DNA of 6,425 nucleotides. It comes from Brevundimonas sp. Its GTDB lineage: Bacteria > Pseudomonadota > Alphaproteobacteria > Caulobacterales > Caulobacteraceae. The position numbers were made by a program, and so were the translations under genes. The notes below the pieces were generated by a model. The model made no database searches. It saw only the letters and a program-made list of their open reading frames with translations, and was not told where the DNA came from. Shown here piece by piece: positions 1 to 4,779 of this stretch. The stretch is taken from assembly GCF_031082345.1 (NCBI RefSeq), contig NZ_JAVHLH010000093.1, forward strand, positions 2,944-9,368, written 5' to 3'. Position 1 is the stretch's first letter; every line of letters begins with the position of its first letter.

Positions 1-558
1 GCCGTCGCGATCGTCGGGGGCGTTGGTCAGTTCGAAGAATTTGGGCCGGTCGTCATCGCCCTCCTCCGGCCAGACGTACAGTGCGCCGAGGTCATTGACG
101 GTCAGCTGGAGGGTCGGCCCTTCGCCCACGCCGCTCCAGGCGCCGGCGGCGTCGGCCTGGGATCCGCCGTGAATGGCGATCGACCGTGCGAGCAGCATCG
201 CCTCGGCCGCGGAGGGATGCCAATCGGGCATGCCGGTGCGCGGCGGGACGAGGATCACCTGCCGGCTGACGGCGAAACCGCGGGGGTCGGTCAGCGCCGG
301 CGTGGCCAGAAGCCGGTCGAGCAGGCCGTCGACCTCTGCGGCCATGGCGCGGGCCTGGGCTTGCGGAACCCGGCCGTCCCGCAATTGAAGGCTCGCCGGA
401 CCGACGCGACCCGGAGCCCGGGCCGACTCCGGATCCTGTTCCGCGCGGGCCGAGGCTGCGGCGGCGAGCAGGCCGACCGCCGCCATTCCGGTCACGGCGA
501 TCCTGAGCAGGCGGTTGGAGAGCGGAGCGCTCGACATCGCGGACGAACGGGGCTTCAT
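1..558 (-). CDS. Secreted or periplasmic protein of unknown function (3' end outside window)
   Basis: The reading frame is open from an ATG at 558 to the left edge, giving 186 residues with no stop. The start is supported by a good Shine-Dalgarno, GAGGA, at 569-565 on the minus strand, a few bases upstream. Residues 1-39 look like a classical signal peptide: an arginine-bearing N-terminus (K2, R4, R16, R19), a hydrophobic stretch around 20-36, and a likely cleavage after A-R-A at 37-39. The mature part is rich in Ala, Arg, Asp and Pro. It has an N-terminal Q/R-rich helix-like segment around 65-85, then a segment containing VILVPPRTGMPDWHPSAAEA and later LQLTVNDLGALYVW. I recognise no family. 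A periplasmic or extracellular location is inferred from the signal peptide. The gene is divergent from a TetR-type repressor across 91 bases and is probably one of its targets. The C-terminal end is missing, so domain assignment is limited. Confidence 0.8.
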   Translation of the reverse strand, partial: MKPRSSAMSSAPLSNRLLRIAVTGMAAVGLLAAAASARAEQDPESARAPGRVGPASLQLRDGRVPQAQARAMAAEVDGLLDRLLATPALTDPRGFAVSRQVILVPPRTGMPDWHPSAAEAMLLARSIAIHGGSQADAAGAWSGVGEGPTLQLTVNDLGALYVWPEEGDDDRPKFFELTNAPDDRDG

Positions 559-577
559 GGCGATCCTCGACAGAGTG

Positions 578-606
578 TTGACGCCGCCCACATCCAATTC
601 GATGTT
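578..606 (+). promoter_or_regulatory. Candidate promoter of the TetR gene
   Basis: On the plus strand TTGACG (578-583) is followed by a 17-base spacer and GATGTT (601-606), giving a start near 613. It overlaps the minus-strand candidate almost completely, and both sit within the twin operator. The -10 match is weak, so this is a proposal from position and the -35 sequence only. Confidence 0.3.
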
Positions 607-617
607 GTCGCTGTCAA
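589..617 (-). promoter_or_regulatory. Candidate promoter of the secreted-protein gene
   Basis: On the minus strand a perfect TTGACA (617-612) is followed by a 17-base spacer and GATGTG (594-589). This would start transcription near 582, about 24 bases before the ATG at 558. The -35 match is strong but the -10 is poor, as is common in Caulobacterales. The whole element lies inside the twin palindrome, so a bound repressor would block it. Confidence 0.35.
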
Positions 618-649
618 CACCAGCCGTCATGACAAATCGGAAAGCTTCC

Positions 650-1282
650 ATGCCGCCCTATCACCACGGAGACCTGCGTCGCGCGCTCGTCGCCCGGGCC
701 GGGGAGCTGCTCGAAACCGACGGTATGGACGGGCTGAGCCTGCGGTCGGTGGCGGCCCGCGCGGGCGTTTCACACAGCGCCCCCTACCGGCATTTCCCCG
801 ATCGCACGGCCCTGCTGTCGGCGACGGCCGCGCTCGGGTTCGACGAACTGGCCGACCGGCTGGCGTCGGCGGGCGAGGCCGACGATCCCGACCAGGCCAT
901 GAGCGCCGTCGGCCTGGCCTATGTCCGGTTCGCCCTGGCGCGACCTCAGATGTACCGGCTGATGTTCAGCGGCGACCTGCTCAAGGGCGCCGCCGACCCG
1001 GAATACGCCCGGGCCTCGACCCGCGCCTTCGAGCTGTTGCGGAAAGCGGTCGAACGGATCCTGCCTCCGACCGATCAAGCCGGGGCCGGAGCGGCGGCGT
1101 CCATTCTCTGGGCCGAGCATCACGGTCTGGCGCTGCTGCTGATCGAAAAGCGGATCCGGCCGTGGATGCGGGATGAAACGCCAGAGGACGAGCTGGTTCG
1201 CCGGGTCGCCACGACGCTGCCGGACCGGGCCCGCGCCCTGGCGTCACTCGCCGGCCCCGCCGGCGCGTCAAAGGACGGCTAG
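650..1282 (+). CDS. TetR/AcrR-family transcriptional repressor with WHG-type C-terminal domain
   Basis: This is a 210-residue DNA-binding repressor, close to the usual TetR length. The N-terminus begins PYHHGDLRRALV, the signature opening of a TetR subgroup. The helix-turn-helix lies at about 29-52 (LSLRSVAARAGVSHSAPYRHF), followed by DRTALL. The C-terminal half (60-200) is the ligand-binding and dimerisation domain. It includes RPQMYRLMFSG near 98-107 and WAEHHGLALL near 154-163, a form of the W-x-x-x-H-G motif of WHG (TetR_C_33-like) domains. I chose ATG 650 because GGAAAG (639-644) precedes it and homologues tend to start just before PYHHGDL. ATG 629, adding MTNRKAS, is a real alternative. 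The in-frame ATG at 515 is unlikely because it lies in the divergent gene and upstream of the operator. The ligand is unknown. The gene probably represses itself and the divergent secreted-protein gene through the palindromes at 575-620. Confidence 0.9.
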   Translation: MPPYHHGDLRRALVARAGELLETDGMDGLSLRSVAARAGVSHSAPYRHFPDRTALLSATAALGFDELADRLASAGEADDPDQAMSAVGLAYVRFALARPQMYRLMFSGDLLKGAADPEYARASTRAFELLRKAVERILPPTDQAGAGAAASILWAEHHGLALLLIEKRIRPWMRDETPEDELVRRVATTLPDRARALASLAGPAGASKDG

Positions 1283-1289
1283 CCGGGTC

Positions 1290-1472
1290 TCAGGGCGCGG
1301 AAACGATCGCCGGCTCCTCGAACCGAACCCCCGGTCCCAGCACCATCACCCCCGCCATCAACACCGCGGCCGTCGCGGCCAGCGCCGCCGCGGCGAACGT
1401 CGCCCACGGGCTGCTGCGCCGGACCGGCGGCGTCAGCAGGCTGCGCGCCTTGTCGATGGTGGTGTCGGCCAT
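1290..1472 (-). CDS. Small single-pass membrane protein, 60 residues, unknown function
   Basis: The ATG at 1472 is preceded by a strong Shine-Dalgarno, GGAGGGG (1484-1478). The protein has a short polar N-terminus with K8, R10, R18 and R19. One hydrophobic Ala/Val/Leu-rich segment follows at about 23-46, then a short tail with E52 and E53. The positive residues before the segment suggest the N-terminus is in the cytoplasm and the C-terminus in the periplasm. The frame extends upstream to 1559, but that start lacks a good ribosome site and adds a Ser/Arg-rich stretch, so it is less likely. The gene converges with the TetR gene (7 bases between stops) and is divergent from trpG. The Shine-Dalgarno lies in a predicted mRNA hairpin. 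I do not recognise a family. The good ribosome site and clean membrane segment make it likely to be real. Confidence 0.7.
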   Translation of the reverse strand: MADTTIDKARSLLTPPVRRSSPWATFAAAALAATAAVLMAGVMVLGPGVRFEEPAIVSAP

Positions 1473-1474
1473 GC

Positions 1475-1495
1475 GAGCCCCTCCGCTGGAGGCTC
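1475..1495 (-). promoter_or_regulatory. Possible Shine-Dalgarno-sequestering hairpin of the small membrane-protein mRNA
   Basis: In the minus-strand transcript, CCUCC, the loop AGC and GGAGG form a perfect 5-base-pair stem. After a two-base GG bulge, GAG pairs with CUC for three more pairs. The 3' arm contains the entire Shine-Dalgarno and ends two bases before the AUG at 1472. A perfect 13-base palindrome, CTGGAGGCTCCAG on the plus strand (1486-1498), overlaps the 5' arm. The pairing is read from sequence. A regulatory role is inferred, and the transcript start is unknown. Confidence 0.4.
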
Positions 1496-1513
1496 CAGTT
1501 CGCCCGATCGTGG

Positions 1514-1528
1514 TTAACGAAGACTTAC
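1514..1528. promoter_or_regulatory. CtrA-like binding site between the small membrane-protein gene and trpG
   Basis: TTAA (1514-1517), seven bases, then TTAC (1525-1528) matches the Caulobacter CtrA consensus TTAA-N7-TTAA at 7 of 8 positions. It lies 42 bases upstream of the small membrane-protein start and 48 bases upstream of trpG. TTAA occurs only twice in this GC-rich window. Binding is not shown, and which of the two divergent genes it would control is open. Confidence 0.35.
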
Positions 1529-1576
1529 TCGCGCGACTGCTTGGCGCGGCGGCGCGCACCCCCTAGAAGCCGGAGC

Positions 1577-2167
1577 ATGATCCTCGTCGTCGACAACTAC
1601 GACAGCTTCACCTGGAACCTGGTCCACTACCTCGCGGAACTGGGCGCGGAGACGCGCGTGGTGCGCAACGACGACCTGACGGCGGCCGAGGCCTGGGCGC
1701 TGAAGCCCGAGGCGGTGCTGCTGTCGCCGGGGCCGTGCACGCCCAACGAGGCCGGGATCTGCCTCGCCCTGATCGACACGGCGCCGCCGGAGATGCCGAT
1801 CTTCGGCGTCTGCCTCGGCCATCAGGCCATGGGCCAGGCCTTCGGCGGCGACGTCATCCGGGCCAAGGCGCTGATGCACGGCAAGACCTCGCCGATCGAG
1901 CACGAGGGCAAGAGCGTGTTCGCCGAGCTGCCCTCCCCTTTCACGGCCACCCGCTATCATTCGCTGGCGGTGAAGCGGGAGACCCTGCCGGACGTGCTGG
2001 AAATCACCGCCTGGACCGCCGACGGCGAGATCATGGGGCTGGCGCACAGGACGCGGCCGATCCACGGCGTGCAGTTCCACCCCGAATCGATCGCCACCGA
2101 GCACGGCCACGACCTGCTGGCCAACTTCCTCGACCTGGCCAACATCAAGCGCACGGCGATGGTCTGA
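1577..2167 (+). CDS. trpG: Anthranilate synthase component II (glutamine amidotransferase subunit)
   Basis: This is a class I glutamine amidotransferase of 196 residues, the normal size for a stand-alone TrpG. It hydrolyses glutamine and passes ammonia to TrpE, which makes anthranilate from chorismate. It may also serve PabB in aminodeoxychorismate synthesis, so TrpG/PabA is a fair dual name. Visible motifs are the N-terminal [18 protein letters not shown], the oxyanion-loop segment LLSPGPCTP (48-56), the nucleophile Cys79 in [15 protein letters not shown] (126-130), and the catalytic His168 and Glu170 in [10 protein letters not shown] chose ATG 1577 because the family begins exactly at [11 protein letters not shown]. 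An upstream ATG at 1541 would add an Arg-rich stretch without family support. It is the first gene of the trpGDC cluster, with only one base before trpD. No TrpE gene lies in this window, so the partner is encoded elsewhere. I saw no leader peptide or attenuator upstream. Confidence 0.96.
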   Translation: MILVVDNYDSFTWNLVHYLAELGAETRVVRNDDLTAAEAWALKPEAVLLSPGPCTPNEAGICLALIDTAPPEMPIFGVCLGHQAMGQAFGGDVIRAKALMHGKTSPIEHEGKSVFAELPSPFTATRYHSLAVKRETLPDVLEITAWTADGEIMGLAHRTRPIHGVQFHPESIATEHGHDLLANFLDLANIKRTAMV

Positions 2168-2168
2168 G

Positions 2169-3203
2169 ATGGCGGACGGTTTCAAACCCCTGCTGGCCAA
2201 GCTGGTCGACGGACAGGTGCTGTCGGACGCGGAGGCCCACGCCTTCTTCGCCGCCTGCCTGAGGGGCGAACCGACCCCGGCCCAGGTCGCCGCCGCCGTC
2301 ACCGCCCTGCGCATCCGCGGCGAGACGGTGGGCGAGATCGCGGCTTTCGCTGCCGCCATGCGCGACGCGGCCCTGACGCTGGATCATCCGTACGACGTCA
2401 TCGACACCTGCGGCACGGGCGGCGACGGTCAGCACACCTTCAACATCTCCACCGCCGCAGCGCTGGTGCTGGCCGGGGCGGGGCTGAAGGTGGCCAAGCA
2501 CGGCAACCGGGCGCTGAGCTCGAAGTCCGGTTCGTCGGACGTGCTGTCGGCGTTGGGGGTCAACCTGGCCGCGACGCCGGCGCAGCAGCTGCGGGCGCTG
2601 GACCGGGCCGGCATCGCCTTCCTGTTCGCCCCCGCCTACCACGGGGCCATGCGCCACGTCGGGCCGGTGCGGGCCGAGATCGGTTTCCGCACGGTTTTCA
2701 ATCTTCTGGGACCGCTTTCGAACCCAGCTTCCGCGAAGCGACAGGTCATGGGCGTCTATGATCCGCGCCTGCTCGAGCCGTTGGCCGAAGTGCTGGGCCG
2801 GCTCGGCGCCCAGCGGGCCTGGGTGGTGCACGGCCAGGGACTCGACGAACTGACCACCACGGGGCCGACCGGCGTGGCGGAGTGGAGGGACGGGGCGGTG
2901 CGCCGCTTCACCGTCACCCCCGAGGACGCCGGTCTCCCGGTCGCGAACATCGCAGACCTGCGTGGCGGCGACGCCGAGGAGAACGCCGCCGCCCTGCGCG
3001 CCCTCTTGGACGGGACCAAAGGCGCCTATCGCGATATCGTGCTGCTGAACGCGGCCGCGGCGCTGGTCGTGGCGGACAGGGCGGCGGATCTGGCCGAGGG
3101 CGCGGGCCTTGCGGCGGCGGTCATCGACGACGGCCGGGCGGCGAAGGCGCTGGCCGAACTGGTCGAGGCCACCAATGCGCCGATCGAGGAAGAACCTGCG
3201 TGA
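2169..3203 (+). CDS. trpD: Anthranilate phosphoribosyltransferase
   Basis: This enzyme of 344 residues, typical of the family, transfers phosphoribose from PRPP to anthranilate in the second step of tryptophan synthesis in the cytosol. An N-terminal helical domain (about 1-65) includes [22 protein letters not shown]. The PRPP-binding glycine loop is [17 protein letters not shown] (79-95). It is followed by [21 protein letters not shown] (110-130), the conserved PRPP/anthranilate segment, then by the [29 protein letters not shown] region, and [11 protein letters not shown] near the C-terminus. The N-terminal part of a usual long TrpD is complete. The start lies one base after the trpG stop with no strong ribosome site of its own, so translation is probably coupled to trpG. 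Its stop overlaps the trpC start by four bases. Confidence 0.97.
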   Translation: MADGFKPLLAKLVDGQVLSDAEAHAFFAACLRGEPTPAQVAAAVTALRIRGETVGEIAAFAAAMRDAALTLDHPYDVIDTCGTGGDGQHTFNISTAAALVLAGAGLKVAKHGNRALSSKSGSSDVLSALGVNLAATPAQQLRALDRAGIAFLFAPAYHGAMRHVGPVRAEIGFRTVFNLLGPLSNPASAKRQVMGVYDPRLLEPLAEVLGRLGAQRAWVVHGQGLDELTTTGPTGVAEWRDGAVRRFTVTPEDAGLPVANIADLRGGDAEENAAALRALLDGTKGAYRDIVLLNAAAALVVADRAADLAEGAGLAAAVIDDGRAAKALAELVEATNAPIEEEPA

Positions 3204-3991
3204 CCGACGTCCTGGCGCGGATCGCCGCCTACAAGCGCGAGAATGTCGCGGCGCGCAGGGCCGTCCTGTCGCAGGACGCGGTCGAGGCGCAGGCGAGGCT
3301 GGCCTCGGCGCCGCGGGGCTTCCGCGCCGCGCTGGAGCGGGACGTCGAGGCGACCGGCCGCCCCGCCCTGATCGCCGAGATCAAGAAGGCCAGTCCGTCC
3401 AAGGGTCTGATTCGCGAGGATTTCGACCCGCCGGCCTTGGCGAAGGCCTACGAGCGCGGCGGCGCCTCGTGCCTGTCGGTGCTGACTGACGGGCCGAGCT
3501 TCCAGGGCGACGACGCCTTCCTCGGACAGGCGCGCGAGGCGACCGCCCTGCCCTGTCTGCGCAAGGACTTCCTCGTCGACCCGTGGCAGGTGGCCGAGAG
3601 CCGGGCGCTGGGGGCCGACTGCATCCTGATCATCCTCGCCATGATCGACGACGCCGTGGCCGCCGAACTGCTGGCCGAGGCGCGGCGGTTCGGCATGGAC
3701 GCCCTGATCGAGACCCACGACGAGGCCGAGATGGCCCGTGCGTGCCAGCTGGGCGGCGATCTCGTCGGGATCAACAACCGCTCGCTGCGAACTTTCGAGG
3801 TCGATCTGGCGGTCACGGAGCGGTTGGCCGTGCTGAGCCCGGCGGACGCCCTGCTGGTCGCCGAGAGCGGCATCTTCACCCCGGACGACGCAGCGCGGGT
3901 GTCTCGCGCCCATGCCAAGGCGGTGTTGGTCGGCGAGAGCCTGATGCGCCAGTCGGATGTCGAGGCGGCGACGCGGGCGTTGATGCGGTAA
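3200..3991 (+). CDS. trpC: Indole-3-glycerol phosphate synthase
   Basis: This single-function TrpC of 263 residues is a (beta/alpha)8 barrel that converts carboxyphenylamino-deoxyribulose phosphate to indole-3-glycerol phosphate. The catalytic and binding residues are all visible: E60 and K62 in [13 protein letters not shown]122 in [13 protein letters not shown]171 in [12 protein letters not shown]192 in [14 protein letters not shown], and E222-S223 in LLVAESGI. The phosphate site VLVGESLMR (242-250) closes the barrel. The start is GTG at 3200, overlapping the trpD stop as GTGA, with GAGGAAG at 3186-3192 at good spacing. The frame stays open far upstream inside trpD, but the N-terminus [14 protein letters not shown] matches the family start. 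There is no fused TrpF domain, so phosphoribosylanthranilate isomerase must be encoded elsewhere. No terminator follows before lexA. Confidence 0.96.
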   Translation: MTDVLARIAAYKRENVAARRAVLSQDAVEAQARLASAPRGFRAALERDVEATGRPALIAEIKKASPSKGLIREDFDPPALAKAYERGGASCLSVLTDGPSFQGDDAFLGQAREATALPCLRKDFLVDPWQVAESRALGADCILIILAMIDDAVAAELLAEARRFGMDALIETHDEAEMARACQLGGDLVGINNRSLRTFEVDLAVTERLAVLSPADALLVAESGIFTPDDAARVSRAHAKAVLVGESLMRQSDVEAATRALMR

Positions 3992-4002
3992 CCGGACCTT
4001 AA
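3988..4002. promoter_or_regulatory. CtrA-like site at the trpC stop, upstream of lexA
   Basis: GTAA (3988-3991), seven bases, then TTAA (3999-4002) matches TTAA-N7-TTAA at 7 of 8 positions. Each half-site is followed by CC, so the element reads as two TAACC units. It overlaps the trpC stop codon and abuts the upstream LexA box. An 8-base direct repeat, TAACCGGA, spans it with an 11-base period (3989-3996 and 4000-4007). Binding is inferred only. Confidence 0.3.
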
Positions 4003-4005
4003 CCG

Positions 4006-4020
4006 GAACAGCACAGGAAC
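4006..4020 (-). promoter_or_regulatory. Upstream LexA (SOS) box, reverse orientation
   Basis: GAAC (4006-4009), seven bases (AGCACAG), then GAAC (4017-4020). On the minus strand this is GTTC-N7-GTTC, the exact alphaproteobacterial LexA operator. It lies 15-29 bases after the trpC stop and 22 bases upstream of a second box in the opposite orientation. It may strengthen lexA autorepression or affect read-through from trpC. That function is inferred from the exact consensus match and position. Confidence 0.65.
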
Positions 4021-4023
4021 ACC

Positions 4024-4053
4024 TTGTGGACGTTTGCGGTTTGTTCCGCTAGC
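4024..4053 (+). promoter_or_regulatory. Candidate lexA promoter
   Basis: TTGTGG (4024-4029), an 18-base spacer, and GCTAGC (4048-4053), which begins like the Caulobacter housekeeping -10 consensus GCTANAWC. The -10 lies within the LexA box at 4043-4057, so bound LexA would cover it. The start would be near 4060. The -35 is imperfect. Confidence 0.4.
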
Positions 4054-4057
4054 GTTC
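4043..4057 (+). promoter_or_regulatory. LexA (SOS) box of lexA
   Basis: GTTC-CGCTAGC-GTTC is an exact match to the alphaproteobacterial LexA operator GTTC-N7-GTTC, ending 29 bases before the lexA start codon. It overlaps the candidate -10. Autorepression of lexA through such a box is well established in this class. Confidence 0.88.
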
Positions 4058-4086
4058 CCGCAACGGGATTCGCCTCGAGGACCTCC

Positions 4087-4779
4087 ATGCTCACGCGCAA
4101 ACAGCACGAACTGCTGATGTTCATCCACGAACGGATCAAGGAGACGGGCGTCTCCCCGTCGTTCGACGAGATGAAGGAGGCGCTCGACCTGGCCTCCAAA
4201 TCGGGCATCCACCGGCTGATCACCGCGCTGGAGGAGCGCGGCTTCATCCGCCGGCTGGCGCACCGGGCGCGGGCCCTGGAGGTGGTCAAGATGCCGGACC
4301 AGGCCACGGCGGGCGCGCCGCGCGGCCGGGCCGGCTTCACCCCCGGCGTCATCGAGGGCGGCGGACGTCCGCAGGTCGTCGAACCGGCCAATGACACCCG
4401 CGAGCTATCGCTGATGGGCAAGATCGCCGCCGGCACGCCGATCGCCGCCATCGAGCACGAGACCGCCCGCTATCCGGTGCCGGAAGCCATGCTGGGCGCC
4501 GGCGAGCACTACCTGCTGGAGATCGAGGGCGACTCCATGATCGAGGCCGGCATCCTCGACGGCGACATGGTGATCATCAAATCGGCCGACACCGCCAACT
4601 CCGGCGAGATCGTCGTGGCTCTGGTGGAGGGTGAGGAAGCGACCCTCAAGCGGTTGAGGAAGAAGGGCGGCTCGATCGCCCTGGAGCCGGCCAACCGCAA
4701 CTATGAGACCCGCATCTTCGGACCCGACCAGGTCGAGGTGCAGGGCAAGCTGGTCGGGCTTATCCGCCGTTATCACTAA
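4087..4779 (+). CDS. lexA: LexA repressor, self-cleaving (S24 family)
   Basis: This is the SOS master repressor. It binds operators as a dimer and cuts itself when stimulated by RecA filaments on single-stranded DNA. At 230 residues it is longer than E. coli LexA (202). The N-terminal winged helix-turn-helix (1-67) includes [20 protein letters not shown] and [21 protein letters not shown] long Gly/Pro/Arg-rich hinge covers about 70-105. The cleavage site is Ala115-Gly116 in GKIAAGTPI. The catalytic pair is Ser150 (EGDSM) and Lys188 (ATLKRL), and the C-terminus is [11 protein letters not shown]. All residues needed for autoproteolysis are present. ATG 4087 has GAGGA at 4077-4081 and matches the family N-terminus. 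The frame extends upstream to a TTG at 4024, but that would begin inside the promoter. Two SOS boxes lie upstream. The last 20 bases overlap comEC in antisense. Part of its expression may come from trp read-through. Confidence 0.97.
   Translation: MLTRKQHELLMFIHERIKETGVSPSFDEMKEALDLASKSGIHRLITALEERGFIRRLAHRARALEVVKMPDQATAGAPRGRAGFTPGVIEGGGRPQVVEPANDTRELSLMGKIAAGTPIAAIEHETARYPVPEAMLGAGEHYLLEIEGDSMIEAGILDGDMVIIKSADTANSGEIVVALVEGEEATLKRLRKKGGSIALEPANRNYETRIFGPDQVEVQGKLVGLIRRYH

Larger units (their letters stand above)
575..620. promoter_or_regulatory. Twin palindromic operator, probably for the adjacent TetR repressor
   Basis: The outer arms GTGTTGAC (575-582) and GTCAACAC (613-620) are exact inverted repeats. 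An inner pair ACATC (590-594) and GATGT (601-605) shares the same centre, between 597 and 598. The element also reads as two tandem 17-base pseudo-palindromes, 576-592 and 603-619. They are 27 bases apart and identical at 13 of 17 positions. The right copy is TGTTGTC-GCT-GTCAACA, a near-perfect palindrome with one mismatched pair. The left copy is more degenerate in its right half. Paired TGTTGAC-type palindromes in the gap between a TetR gene and a divergent gene are typical of TetR autoregulation. The identity of the binding protein is inferred. Confidence 0.6.

Noticed and set aside
169..1176. A 335-codon plus-strand frame across the TetR gene and its divergent neighbour
   Set aside because: It is Arg/Gly/Pro-rich, crosses the operator region, and conflicts with two better-supported genes.
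1249..1265. Seven-base-pair perfect stem (CGCCGGC, loop CCC, GCCGGCG) near the TetR stop
   Set aside because: It lies inside the TetR coding region and has no T tract on either strand. GC-rich coding DNA makes such stems often, so I do not call a terminator.
1473..1576. Search for a trp leader peptide and attenuator upstream of trpG
   Set aside because: I saw no short frame with tandem Trp codons and no terminator/antiterminator pair in the gap.
1514..2359. Long antisense open frame opposite trpG and trpD
   Set aside because: It is Arg/Gly/Ala-rich shadow coding caused by high GC at third positions. The plus strand holds clear trpG and trpD with all motifs.
3026..4263. Two long minus-strand open frames opposite trpC and lexA
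   Set aside because: They have low-complexity composition, no motif and no ribosome site. The plus-strand genes are certain.
4760..4768. DnaA-box-like TTATCCGCC
   Set aside because: It has two mismatches to the consensus and is fully explained by overlapping coding sequence at the lexA and comEC ends.
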